A stretch of DNA of 64,000 nt from Nonomuraea angiospora (GCF_014873145.1 NZ_JADBEK010000001.1:1-64000); one strand, 5' to 3'; shown: positions 40,860 to 49,573, numbered from the stretch's first letter. Numbers and translations are program-made. Notes: a model not told the origin generated them from the letters alone.

Positions 40860-42140
40860 TCAGCGCACGGCGTCGAGCGCGCGGAAGAACGCCCCGGCGG
40901 CCGGCAGGAACCAGGGCGGCCCGAAGTGACCGGGAACCGGCGGGAAGGCCAGCCCCTTCCAGGGGTTGACCGTCGGGTCGCCGCCGATGACGTCGGCCAT
41001 GACCTTGCCCATGTGGGTGGCCATCTGGACCCCGTGGCCGCTGTAGCCGACGGAGTAGTGCATCCCGTCCCGTACGCCGGCGTGGACCATCTGATCCATC
41101 GTCATGTCGACCAGCCCGCCCCAGCAGTAGTCCAGCCGGACGTCGCGCAGCCGCGGGAACACCTCCGTGACGGCCCTGCGCAGGATCTCGCCGCTCTTGA
41201 GGTCGGACTGGGCGTCGGACAGGGCGAAGCGGGCCCGCCCGCCGAACAGCAGCCGGTTGTCCGGCGTGGGACGGAAGTAGTACAGCAGGTTCTTGGTGTC
41301 GGAGGCCATCCGCCGGTGCGGCATGAGCTGGGCGACGAGGTCGTCCGGCAGGGGTTCGGTGACGACGATGAAGCTGCCCACCGGCACGATGCGGCGGCGC
41401 AGCCACGGGGTCAGCGACCCCGTGTACCCGCTGGTGGCGATGAGCACCTCGGAAGCCGTCAGGACGCCGCGCGTGGTCTGCACCCGGTGCCCGTGGCCCG
41501 GGCCGAGGCGGCGGACGCCGGTCACCGCGGCGTTCTCCGCCACCAGGGCCCCGTGACCGGCCGCGGCGCGGGCCAGCCCCATGACCAGCTTCCCGACGTG
41601 GGCGCCCGCCCCGTTCGGGTCGACCTGCGCGCCGTGGTAGCGGTCGCTGCCGAGCTCGTCCCGCATGCGGCCGCGGGGGACCAGGTGGACCGAGCGGCCG
41701 ACGAGTCTCTCGATCATCTCCGCCGACCGCTCCAGCGCGGCGTAGTGCGCCGGTTTGGCGGCCAGGGTGAGCTTGCCGGAGCGCACGAAGTCGCAGGCGA
41801 TCTCCTCGTCGGTGACGATCTTCTCGATGGTGTCGATCGCGTCGTCGTAGGCGGTGAACATCGCCGTCGCGCGCTCCGGGCCGTACCGCTTGACCGCGGC
41901 GGGGAAGGAGATGGCCAGGCCGGTCGTGGCCATGCCGCCGTTGCGGCCGGAGGCTCCCCAGCCCACGGTGTGCGATTCCAGCACGGCGACCCTGGCGCCG
42001 CGGCGGGCGAGGTGCAGCGCGGCGGACAGGCCGGTCAGGCCGGCGCCGATGACCGCGACGTCTACCTGCCCGGGGAGTTCGGCACGGCGGAAGTCGCCGG
42101 CCGGTTCGGCGGTGTCGAGCCAGTAGCTGGTCAGCTTCAC
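40860..42140 (-). CDS. FAD-dependent amine oxidase (DAO family, PuuB-like)
   Basis: 426 residues of the D-amino-acid/sarcosine oxidase superfamily. FAD motif VAVIGAGLTGLSAALHLARRG, the GWGASGRNGG segment seen in gamma-glutamylputrescine oxidases, and a C-terminal GYSGHGVQMATHMGKVMAD. It would oxidise a C-N bond, giving an aldehyde or ketone, ammonia or amine, and peroxide. It follows the HAD gene by 16 bases and feeds naturally into the aldehyde dehydrogenase of the operon. The exact amine is unknown. Confidence 0.85.
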   Translation of the reverse strand: MKLTSYWLDTAEPAGDFRRAELPGQVDVAVIGAGLTGLSAALHLARRGARVAVLESHTVGWGASGRNGGMATTGLAISFPAAVKRYGPERATAMFTAYDDAIDTIEKIVTDEEIACDFVRSGKLTLAAKPAHYAALERSAEMIERLVGRSVHLVPRGRMRDELGSDRYHGAQVDPNGAGAHVGKLVMGLARAAAGHGALVAENAAVTGVRRLGPGHGHRVQTTRGVLTASEVLIATSGYTGSLTPWLRRRIVPVGSFIVVTEPLPDDLVAQLMPHRRMASDTKNLLYYFRPTPDNRLLFGGRARFALSDAQSDLKSGEILRRAVTEVFPRLRDVRLDYCWGGLVDMTMDQMVHAGVRDGMHYSVGYSGHGVQMATHMGKVMADVIGGDPTVNPWKGLAFPPVPGHFGPPWFLPAAGAFFRALDAVR

Positions 42141-42156
42141 GACGTCCTCCTCCCGG

Positions 42157-42831
42157 TCAGAGACCCAGCACGGCGGGGACGCCGGACAGGTCGGCGGTCT
42201 CCGCGTACTGGTAGAAGGGGGTGGAGGGGTCGTAGCCGCGGTTGACGTAGACCTTGTGCGGGATGCGCAGCTCGTGGGCGGGGATCACGTCGTACCAGAT
42301 GTGCGAGGAGACGTGGACGATCTCGTCGCGTTCGCAGCCGAGCTGGTCGAGCATGTACTCGAAGGCCTGGTAGCGCGGCTTGTACGCCCTGGCCTGCTCG
42401 GCGGTGAACACCTTGTGGAACGGGGCGCCGAGCTGGTCGACATTGTGCCGCAGCGTCTCGTCGACGGCGTTGGACAGGATCACCAGAGGGTAGGCGTCGG
42501 CGAGCTTGGCCAGGACGGGGGGAACGTCCGCGTGGGGGCCCCAGGTCGGCACGCAGGCCACGATGGCCTCGCCGTCGGAGGGGCGGTAGCCGATGCCCCA
42601 GCGTTCGCAGGCGCGCCTGAAGGAGTCCTTGAGCACGTCGGGGTAGAGCTTGAACTCGCCGAGCACCTCGTCCATCCGGTACGCGCGGTAGTCCTTGAGG
42701 AAGAGCGGCATGTCCTCCTCGGAGATCCGGTCGGCGACCAGCGGCTTGACGGTGAGGTTGAGATCGAAGCTGGTCAGCGTCCCATAGCAGTCGAAGGTGA
42801 TGTATTTGGGGCGCACGCTGGTCAGGTCCAC
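42157..42831 (-). CDS. HAD-family hydrolase (haloacid-dehalogenase-like)
   Basis: 224 residues from GTG with GGAGGAA upstream. Nucleophile motif FDCYGTLTSFD, LSNA, Lys in AYKPRYQAF, and SSHIWYD in the fourth motif. True L-2-haloacid dehalogenases read SSNAWDATGA there; here the Asn is His and the Asp is shifted, so a phosphatase or altered substrate is more likely than dehalogenation. First gene of the 12-kb minus-strand operon. Confidence 0.75.
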   Translation of the reverse strand: MDLTSVRPKYITFDCYGTLTSFDLNLTVKPLVADRISEEDMPLFLKDYRAYRMDEVLGEFKLYPDVLKDSFRRACERWGIGYRPSDGEAIVACVPTWGPHADVPPVLAKLADAYPLVILSNAVDETLRHNVDQLGAPFHKVFTAEQARAYKPRYQAFEYMLDQLGCERDEIVHVSSHIWYDVIPAHELRIPHKVYVNRGYDPSTPFYQYAETADLSGVPAVLGL

Positions 42832-42995
42832 GAGCAGTTCCTCCGGTGGGGGTCGGTCCGGTGGGAGTGGGAGCGTCGGTGGTCGGTCCGGTGAGAGCCG
42901 GAGCCCGTCGGTGCGAGCGGCGAGATGTCACGCTCGGTGTCAGCCGCCTGATGCGACCGGCCGTGTGGTGTCTGGAACGCTAAGCATCCGATTCT

Positions 42996-43010
42996 CTGCT
43001 GTCAACAATT
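42996..43010 (-). promoter_or_regulatory. GntR/FadR-type operator-like site (left copy)
   Basis: CTGCTGTCAACAATT; on the minus strand it matches the right copy (GATTGTTGACAACAG) at 13 of 15 positions. It lies 165 bases upstream of the HAD start. Confidence 0.55.
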
Positions 43011-43123
43011 CCGGGCCGCCTGCTTGTAACGAGTATGTTTCCCGGGATTTCTTCGATCTTCAGGGGCTGATTGCCTGGTGTTGGGGCTGATTTTCAGTGT
43101 CCGTACGCCCTTAGTCGCGGGAA

Positions 43124-43138
43124 GATTGTTGACAACAG
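43124..43138 (+). promoter_or_regulatory. GntR/FadR-type operator-like site (right copy)
   Basis: GATTGTTGACAACAG containing the perfect 11-bp palindrome TGTTGACAACA at 43127-43137. TTGTNGACAA-like sites are typical of FCD-domain GntR regulators; the GntR protein at 38054 is the candidate ligand. Confidence 0.6.
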
Positions 43139-43222
43139 TTGACCGTCGCTCGCTCTTGTGGACAAGATGTGGTGGCGCGGCAGACGCCACTCGGCAGCCG
43201 GCCGCCTTTCTCTCCCGGCCCC

Positions 43223-43298
43223 CGCGACTCACCCTCTCGGCCCCCGCGACTCACCTTCGCTCTCGCGACTCACCCTCCCGGTCCCGCGACTCACCCTC
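43223..43298. repeat. Four phased direct repeats upstream of the CDF gene
   Basis: CGCGACTCACCCTC at 43223, 43264 and 43285 and one variant (CGCGACTCACCTTC) at 43245. Spacings are 22, 19 and 21 bases, about two helical turns, so all copies face the same side of the DNA. They end 7 bases before the CDF ATG. Confidence 0.7.
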
Positions 43299-43305
43299 CG
43301 CCGGC

Positions 43306-44583
43306 ATGAACGGACTCTCGATGCGAGCTTCCACGACCCCAGACGATCACGGCCACGGACATGGACATGGCCACGACCACCCACACGATGACGCTCCTGC
43401 CGCCGCCGTGAACGGCCACGGGCACGGGCACGGCCACTCCGATCATCACGATCACCACGAGCCCGAGGCTCCGGCCGCGGCCGGCCACGGCCACGGACAT
43501 GGGCACGGACATGGGCACGGCGACGACCACGGCCACGACCACGGGACCGGCCTGTGGGCGCGGGTCAAGCACACGCTGATCCCGCACGCCCACGACGCCA
43601 ACGACGCGATCCAGACCGCCGAGGAGTCGGCCCGGGACGGGATCCGCACGGCCTGGATCGGGCTGGCCGGCATGATGGCCACCGCCATCGGCCAGATGGT
43701 CATCGTCGCGGTGTCCGGCTCGATCGCCCTGCTGGCCGACACCATCCACAACCTGGGCCACGCCGCGACCACGATCCCCCTGATCATCGCCTTCCGGCTG
43801 GGCCGGCGCGCGGCGACCAAGAAGTACTCCTACGGTTACCGGCGCGCCGAGGACCTGGTCGGGCTGTTCATCTCCCTGGTCATCGTCGCCTCGATCGTGC
43901 TGATCATCTGGGAGTCGATCGACGCGCTGATCAACCCGCACCCGCTGACCAACCTGTGGTGGGTCTTCGCCGCGGGGCTCGTCGGCTTCCTCGGCAACGA
44001 GCTGGTGGCCGTGTACCGGATCCGGACCGGCCGCCGCATCGGCTCCGCCGCGCTGATCGCCGAGGGCCAGCACGCCCGCGCCGACGGATACACCTCGATC
44101 GCCGTCGTCGCCGGCGTGGTCGGCGTGTGGCTCGGGTTCGACCGCGCCGACGCCATCGTCGGCCTCCTCATCGCCCTGGCGATCAGCGGCATCCTGGTCA
44201 ACTCCCTGATCATCATCGTCCGCCGCCTCATGGACGGTGTCGAGCCGGGGACGATCGACCGGATGCGCAGCACCATCGCCGGCGTGGACGGCGTCGTGTC
44301 CGTCGGCGAGGTCCGCGTCCGCTGGTCGGGCCACCGCATGGAGGGAGACGCCGAGATCGGCCTCGACTCCGGGCTGAGCATGATCGAGGCCCACGCCGTG
44401 GCCGAGAACGTGCAGCACTCCCTGATGCACGCGGTGGGCAACCTCGACCGGGTCACCGTCCACGTCCACCCCACCTTCGACGGCGTGATCCCCGACGACC
44501 TCCACGAGCTGTCCGGCCACCACGCCTCGAAGGAGGCCAGGGAGGCGTACCGGGCCAAGCTCGCCACGCAGGGAGCGCGGTGA
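43306..44583 (+). CDS. His-rich cation diffusion facilitator (CDF) metal exporter
   Basis: 425 residues. Residues 15-80 are a His/Gly/Asp-rich cytosolic metal-buffering segment (HGHGHGHGHDH and similar). Six membrane helices follow, then a C-terminal ferredoxin-like domain ending in HVHPTFDG. In helix 5 the usual transport-site pair is present (His256xxxAsp260). In helix 2 the pair reads His148xxxHis152 (ADTIHNLGHA) where relatives have HxxxD. The ATG at 43306 is used; one at 43321 is possible and neither has a clear ribosome-binding site. It likely exports Zn or a similar divalent metal. Confidence 0.85.
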   Translation: MNGLSMRASTTPDDHGHGHGHGHDHPHDDAPAAAVNGHGHGHGHSDHHDHHEPEAPAAAGHGHGHGHGHGHGDDHGHDHGTGLWARVKHTLIPHAHDANDAIQTAEESARDGIRTAWIGLAGMMATAIGQMVIVAVSGSIALLADTIHNLGHAATTIPLIIAFRLGRRAATKKYSYGYRRAEDLVGLFISLVIVASIVLIIWESIDALINPHPLTNLWWVFAAGLVGFLGNELVAVYRIRTGRRIGSAALIAEGQHARADGYTSIAVVAGVVGVWLGFDRADAIVGLLIALAISGILVNSLIIIVRRLMDGVEPGTIDRMRSTIAGVDGVVSVGEVRVRWSGHRMEGDAEIGLDSGLSMIEAHAVAENVQHSLMHAVGNLDRVTVHVHPTFDGVIPDDLHELSGHHASKEAREAYRAKLATQGAR

Positions 44584-45170
44584 CCCCCGTGGAATGGTCG
44601 ATCCACCCGCTGAGCGAGCGCACCCTGGCCGGCGCCCAGGCGGTGATGCGGCGCAGCATCGCCGAGGACTTCGGCGACGCCTACGACCCGCGCATCCACG
44701 CCGACGTGGACGACCCCATGACCCACTACGCCCCGGGAAACGGCCCCTTCCTCCTGGTGGTGACCGACGACGGCACGGGTGACGTCCTGGCCACGGGCGG
44801 GATCCGCAGCGGACGGCTGAAGCCCGGCCTCACCCCGCAACACGTCGTCGACCGGTACGAGGACGGCCGGCACGGCCAGCTCGTCCGCGTCTACGTCCGC
44901 AAGGAGGCCCGCCGCGGCGGCATCGCCAGGGCCCTGGTCCGCGCGATTCTCGACCGGGCGGACCGGGAGGGGCACTACCAGGCCATCGCCCTGCACACCT
45001 ATCGCCACTCACCCGGCGCCGTCGCCTTCTGGGAGTCCTTCGGCGCCCGGCTCGTCCATGACGACACGCAGGGACCCAGCGGCGCGGTCTTCTACGACCT
45101 GCCGCGCGGTCCGCACAGCCACCCCCACCGCACTGGCGAGACAGGAGAACACCATGTCCAAGCGTCGTGA
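44580..45170 (+). CDS. GNAT-family N-acetyltransferase
   Basis: 196 residues starting at GTG overlapping the CDF stop (GTGA). The acetyl-CoA binding loop reads VYVRKEARRGGIARALVRAIL, followed by YRHSPGAVAFWESFGARLV, typical of GNATs. A His-containing tail (PHSHPHRTGETGEHH) follows. Coupling to the CDF gene suggests cotranscription; the substrate is unknown. Confidence 0.8.
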   Translation: MTPVEWSIHPLSERTLAGAQAVMRRSIAEDFGDAYDPRIHADVDDPMTHYAPGNGPFLLVVTDDGTGDVLATGGIRSGRLKPGLTPQHVVDRYEDGRHGQLVRVYVRKEARRGGIARALVRAILDRADREGHYQAIALHTYRHSPGAVAFWESFGARLVHDDTQGPSGAVFYDLPRGPHSHPHRTGETGEHHVQAS

Positions 45171-45567
45171 CGTCTTCATCTTCGTTGCCGAGCCCACCAA
45201 GATCGAGGCCGCCCGCACCAGCCTCGTCGACTGGCTGCGCAGCCTCGAGGGCCACCCCGGCTACCTCGGGGGCTCGGTGCTGCGCGAGTGCGCCGGCGAG
45301 CTCATCCCGAACACGCTGGTGATGACGCTGGAGTTCGAGAGCACCGAGGCCGCCCGGGCCCTGTGGCCGAAGATCGAGAACACGGTCAACCCGCTCTACC
45401 CCGATGACAAGTCTGACAAGTCGATGGACCAGGGCGCCGCGTTCTTCGCCGGCGCGGACGCCCCCGTGGCGCCCGAGGACCTGAAGTTCACCCGCGGCGA
45501 CGGCCTGGTGGCCCGGATGCTGCACATCCACGCCGAGGTCGTCGAGGACGTCGTGGTCGCCGCCTGA
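45154..45567 (+). CDS. Small dimeric alpha/beta-barrel (ABM-like) protein
   Basis: 137 residues with AGGAG before the ATG, overlapping the GNAT gene by 17 bases. The pattern SVLRECAGELIPNTLVMTLEFESTEAARAL resembles antibiotic-biosynthesis-monooxygenase/EthD-type ferredoxin-like folds. Assignment rests on pattern only; no catalytic residues can be named. Confidence 0.5.
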   Translation: MSKRRDVFIFVAEPTKIEAARTSLVDWLRSLEGHPGYLGGSVLRECAGELIPNTLVMTLEFESTEAARALWPKIENTVNPLYPDDKSDKSMDQGAAFFAGADAPVAPEDLKFTRGDGLVARMLHIHAEVVEDVVVAA

Positions 45568-45620
45568 CCCGCACCGATCCCCACCCGCAGTCCCCTCCCC
45601 GATGTGATGAGGAGCATTTC

Positions 45621-46883
45621 TTGACGAGCACCAGCCTGTGGCATCCGCAGACCGCGATGTCCACCATCGAGGAAAGCCTCACGGTCATCGCGTCGGGGCG
45701 GGGCGCCTCGGTGCGTACCGAGGACGGCCAGGACCTGCTCGACCTGCCGGCCGGCCTGTGGCACGCCAACGTCGGACACGGCCGGACCCGCATCGCCGAC
45801 GCCGTTCGGCGGCAGATGGCCGATCTGGAGACGTATCACCTGTTCCAGGGCATGGCCAACCGTCCCGCCATCCGGCTCGCCGAGCGCCTCGCGGCGCTGA
45901 GTCCCATCCCCGACGCGAAGGTCTTCCTCACCAGCGGCGGCTCCGACTCCGTCGACACCGCCTGCAAGCTCGCGCGCCGGCACTGGCAGCTGGCCGGGCG
46001 GCCCGGCAAGCGCGTCATCGTCTCCCGGCAGCACGCCTACCACGGCCTGCACGGGTTCGGTACGAGCATCACGGGCATCCAGAGCAACCGCGACGGGTAC
46101 GGCGGCGACTCGCTGATCCCCGAGACCGCCCGCGTGCCATGGGACGACCTGGCCGCCACCGAGGCCGAGCTGCTCCGGCTCGGACCCGACAACGTCGCCG
46201 CCGTCATCGCCGAACCGGTCATCGGCACCGGAGGCGTGCTGCTGCCCCCGCCCGGCTACCTCACCGGGCTGGCCGAGCTGTGCCGCCGCCTGGACGTCCT
46301 GCTCATCGCCGACGAGGTGATCACCGGCTTCGGGCGGGTCGGGCAGTGGTTCGCCTGCCGGCGCTTCGGCATCGAGCCGGACCTCCTCACCATGGCCAAG
46401 GGCATCACCTCCGGCTACCTGCCGCTGGGCGGCGTGCTGGTGTCCCGGCGCATCTGGGAGCCCTTCTTCGCCGAGACCCCCGACGCCCCGACCTTCCGCC
46501 ACGGTCTGACGTACTCGGGTCACGCCGCGGCCTGCGTCGCCGCCGAGGAGAACCTGAGCATCCTCGAGGAGGAAGGTCTGCTGGAGCGCGTCCTGGACCT
46601 CGAACCCGTCCTGGCCCAGGCCCTCACCCCGCTGCGCGACCACGAAGCCGTCGTCGACGTGCGGGCCGGCACCGGGCTGCTCGCGGCCGTCCAGCTCGAC
46701 CCCGACGCCGACGCCCGTCCCGTGCTGCGCGCCGCGCGGGAGGGGGGCGTCCTGACCCGGCTGCTGGCCGACAACTCCCTGCACGTCAGTCCCCCGTTCG
46801 TCATCACCGCCGAGGAGATCTCCCGTGCCGCCGATGTCCTCAAGTCCGCTCTCGACCGAGCCCGTACCCTCGAATCCGCCTGA
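45621..46883 (+). CDS. Class III (omega-type) aminotransferase
   Basis: 420 residues from a TTG with GAGGAG upstream. Motifs: GHGRTRIADAVRRQ, FLTSGGSDSVDTACKLAR, the PLP-holding Asp in LLIADEVITGFGRVG, and Lys260 in MAKGITSGYLPLGG for the Schiff base. It would move an amino group from a terminal amine to pyruvate or 2-oxoglutarate, giving an aldehyde for the next gene's product. Operon position matches a GABA- or polyamine-like route. Confidence 0.9.
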   Translation: MTSTSLWHPQTAMSTIEESLTVIASGRGASVRTEDGQDLLDLPAGLWHANVGHGRTRIADAVRRQMADLETYHLFQGMANRPAIRLAERLAALSPIPDAKVFLTSGGSDSVDTACKLARRHWQLAGRPGKRVIVSRQHAYHGLHGFGTSITGIQSNRDGYGGDSLIPETARVPWDDLAATEAELLRLGPDNVAAVIAEPVIGTGGVLLPPPGYLTGLAELCRRLDVLLIADEVITGFGRVGQWFACRRFGIEPDLLTMAKGITSGYLPLGGVLVSRRIWEPFFAETPDAPTFRHGLTYSGHAAACVAAEENLSILEEEGLLERVLDLEPVLAQALTPLRDHEAVVDVRAGTGLLAAVQLDPDADARPVLRAAREGGVLTRLLADNSLHVSPPFVITAEEISRAADVLKSALDRARTLESA

Positions 46884-48378
46884 GGCCGCGCCGTCGCCGG
46901 CCGAGATCGCCCGGCACCGCGAGCTCACGGAGACCGCCGCCGCGTCGCTGCCCGACGGCTTCCTGGCCGCCGGGTGGACGGCGCCGCGCTCCGGGCGGAC
47001 CTTCGCCGTCGCCGATCCCGCGCTCGGCCGGCCGGTCGCCGCCGTCGCCGACTGCGAGCCGGAGGACGCCCTGCTCGCGCTGACCGCGGCGAACGACGCG
47101 TTCCCCGCCTGGGCGGCCACCCCGACCCGGCGGCGGGCGGACATCCTGCACCGGCTCTACCAGGCGATGCTCGCCGACGAGGAGCGCCTGGCGGCCCTCA
47201 TCACCCTCGAGGTCGGCAAGACCCTCACCGAGGCGCGCGGCGAGGTCCGTTACGCCGCCGAGTACGTCCGCTGGTACGCCGAGGAGGCGGTCCGCAGCTC
47301 CGGCCGCAGCACCCCGACCCCCGACGGCAACTGGCACATCGTCACCGCCCCGCGCCCGGTCGGCCCCTGCCTGCTCATCACCCCGTGGAACGTGCCGCTG
47401 GCGATGGCCACCCGCAAGGCCGCGCCCGCCCTGGCCGCCGGCTGCACGGCCGTGCTGAAACCGGCCGAGCTCACCCCGCTCACCACGCTGGCCTTCGCGC
47501 GGCTCGCGCAGGAGGCGGGGGTCCCGGCGGGCGTCCTCACCGTGGTCACCACCACGGATCCGGCGGCGGTCTGCGGCACGCTCATCGCCGACCCGCGACT
47601 GCGGAAGGTGTCCTTCACCGGGTCCACCCCCGTCGGGAAGCTGCTGCTGCGGCAGGCCGGCGCGCACGTGCTGCGTACGTCGATGGAGCTCGGCGGCAAC
47701 GCCCCGTTCCTGGTCTTCGACGACGCCGACCTCGACCTCGCCGTCCGCGAGGCGGTCGTCGCCAAGATGCGCCTCGGAGGGCAGTCGTGCGTGGCGGCCA
47801 ACCGGTTCCTCGTCCAGGAGCCGGTGGCCGACGAGTTCGCGGCCCGCCTCACCGAGGCCCTCACCGCGATCAGGGTCGGGCTGGGGACCTCGGACGTCGA
47901 TCTCGGCCCGCTCATCGATGACCGCGCGGTCGCCAAGGCCGACCGGCTGGTCGCCGACGCCGTCGCGAAGGGCGCGACGCTTCTGGGGCGTGCCGGCGCG
48001 CCCGGCGGCCCCGGCAGCTGGTTCGGCCCGGTGGTGCTGGACCACCTCAGCGCCGACGCCCTCCTGCAGCAGGAGGAGGTCTTCGCCCCGGTCGCCGGCA
48101 TCCGCCGGTTCCGGACGGAGGACGAGGGGGTGGCGCTGGCCAACGACACCCCGTTCGGGCTCGCGGCGTACCTGGTGGCACGCGACGGCGACCGGATCGC
48201 CCGGGTCGCCGGCCGGCTGGACAGCGGCATGGTCGGCATCAACCGGGGGCTGCTGTCCCACGTGGCCGCGCCGTTCGGCGGGATCAAGGAGTCCGGGCTC
48301 GGCCGCGAGGGCGGCGCCGAAGGGCTCCTCGAATACCAGAACCTCAAGTACCTCGCCGCCCCGGCGCTGGCCTCATGA
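46825..48378 (+). CDS. Aldehyde dehydrogenase, succinate-semialdehyde type
   Basis: 517 residues from a GTG with GAGGAG 7 bases before it, overlapping the aminotransferase gene by 59 bases. Catalytic Cys322 (LGGQSCVAANRF) and Glu288 (SMELGGNAPFL), NAD-binding VSFTGSTPVGK, and the tail FGGIKESGLGREGG as in GabD-type enzymes. Pairing with the class III aminotransferase is the classic arrangement for degrading omega-amino acids. Confidence 0.9.
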   Translation: MPPMSSSPLSTEPVPSNPPEAAPSPAEIARHRELTETAAASLPDGFLAAGWTAPRSGRTFAVADPALGRPVAAVADCEPEDALLALTAANDAFPAWAATPTRRRADILHRLYQAMLADEERLAALITLEVGKTLTEARGEVRYAAEYVRWYAEEAVRSSGRSTPTPDGNWHIVTAPRPVGPCLLITPWNVPLAMATRKAAPALAAGCTAVLKPAELTPLTTLAFARLAQEAGVPAGVLTVVTTTDPAAVCGTLIADPRLRKVSFTGSTPVGKLLLRQAGAHVLRTSMELGGNAPFLVFDDADLDLAVREAVVAKMRLGGQSCVAANRFLVQEPVADEFAARLTEALTAIRVGLGTSDVDLGPLIDDRAVAKADRLVADAVAKGATLLGRAGAPGGPGSWFGPVVLDHLSADALLQQEEVFAPVAGIRRFRTEDEGVALANDTPFGLAAYLVARDGDRIARVAGRLDSGMVGINRGLLSHVAAPFGGIKESGLGREGGAEGLLEYQNLKYLAAPALAS

Positions 48379-49565
48379 GGCTCGCCGGAACCGCTCGCAG
48401 GAGGGCGGCGGTCGTCGGGGCCGGAGCCATGGGGAGCATGGCCGCCTGGCAGCTGGCCGAGCGCGGCCTGGAGGTGCATGCCTTCGACCGCTGGGGCGTC
48501 CCGCACCACCGCGGGGCCTCCGGCGGGCAGAGCCGCCGGTTCGCGGTCATCAGCATGGCCGACCCGGACCTGCCGCCGCTGGTGCTCCGGGCCGAGCGGC
48601 TGTGGCGCCGGCTGGAGGAGGCGACCGGGCGGCGCCTGCTGGAGCAGACCGGAGGGCTGATCCTCGGCCCCGCCGGCAGCACCTCCGTCCGGCAGGCCGT
48701 GAGCAGCTGCGAGACCTGGGGGCTGGCCCATCGCATCCTCGACCCGCACGAGGTGCGGCGGCGTTTCCCCCAGCACGCCGTCGACGACGGGGACATCGCC
48801 GTCCATGACTCCGCGACCGGCTTTCTCCGCCCCGAGCCGGCCATCCTCGCCGCGATCGAACAGGCCGCGACGCTCGGGGCGACCGTACGCCATGACACCG
48901 AGGTCCTCGCCATCGACGTGCGGTCCGGGACCGTCGGGCTGACCTACCGGACCGGCGCGGATCGACCTCGCAGCGAGACGTTCGACGCGGTGGTCCTCGC
49001 CCCCGGCGCGTGGGCGGCCACGCTGCTGCCGGACGGGCTGCGGGAGGCGATCGGAGTGGCCGGGCTGACCGCCAGGCGGCTGGCGCAGACCTGGTTCGTG
49101 CCGGACGACCTGTCGCTGTACGGCGCGGAACGCTTTCCGGTCTTCGAACGCGTCGCCATGCCGGACGGCGCCTCCATCTACGGCTTTCCCACCCTGGACG
49201 GCGCCACGGTGAAGATCGGCGTGAAGAGCCGCCCGCATCCCGAGCTGGCCGATCCGGCGCGGCCGGATCCCCACCTCAGCGCCGACCACCTGGCGGAGAT
49301 CCGCGACGTCGTCGGGCGCTGCCTACCCCGGCTCAACCCGCGTCCGGTGCAGACCTCGGTGCACGTGGAGTCGTACACAGGGGATGGCCGGCCCGTCGTC
49401 GGGCTGCTCCCGGGCGCCGCGCACGTCGCGGTCGCCGTCGGATTCTCCGGCGGAGGATTCAAGTACGCCCCGGCGATCGGCGAGGCCCTGGGCGACCTGC
49501 TGGCGGACGGCGTCACCGAGGCCAGGATCCGGCAATTCGCACCGGGCCGGTCGGCGATGGTGTGA
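48375..49565 (+). CDS. Sarcosine/N-methyl amino acid oxidase-like flavoprotein
   Basis: 396 residues, ATG overlapping the previous stop (ATGA). FAD motif VVGAGAMGSMAAWQLAERG, the HHRGASGGQSRRF segment and GFSGGGFKYAPAIGEALGDLL are typical of monomeric sarcosine oxidase/SolA. The Cys that bonds covalently to FAD in those enzymes (CLYT) is replaced here by a sequence reading VESYTGDG, so FAD is probably not covalently bound at that position. Last gene before a strong terminator. Confidence 0.85.
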   Translation: MRLAGTARRRAAVVGAGAMGSMAAWQLAERGLEVHAFDRWGVPHHRGASGGQSRRFAVISMADPDLPPLVLRAERLWRRLEEATGRRLLEQTGGLILGPAGSTSVRQAVSSCETWGLAHRILDPHEVRRRFPQHAVDDGDIAVHDSATGFLRPEPAILAAIEQAATLGATVRHDTEVLAIDVRSGTVGLTYRTGADRPRSETFDAVVLAPGAWAATLLPDGLREAIGVAGLTARRLAQTWFVPDDLSLYGAERFPVFERVAMPDGASIYGFPTLDGATVKIGVKSRPHPELADPARPDPHLSADHLAEIRDVVGRCLPRLNPRPVQTSVHVESYTGDGRPVVGLLPGAAHVAVAVGFSGGGFKYAPAIGEALGDLLADGVTEARIRQFAPGRSAMV

Positions 49566-49573
49566 TCAGAGCA

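Larger units (their letters stand above)
42832..43305. other. Divergent control region of the catabolic island
   Basis: 474 bases without a convincing gene between the HAD gene (left) and the CDF gene (right). It is less GC-rich than its surroundings around 42960-43140. It holds two GntR-type palindromes, a 30-bp-period repeat of GGTCGGTCCGGTG at 42851 and 42881, and four 14-bp direct repeats at 43223-43298. A plus-strand frame runs into the CDF gene from 43078 but has repeat-derived residues and no ribosome-binding site. Confidence 0.6.

Noticed and set aside
43223..43298. Possible CRISPR array
   Set aside because: Repeats are only 14 bp with 5-8 bp spacers and there are no cas genes.
30507..47000. 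Ectoine degradation locus
   Set aside because: An M20 hydrolase, aminotransferase and aldehyde dehydrogenase are present, but the ectoine hydrolase and the characteristic regulators are not.
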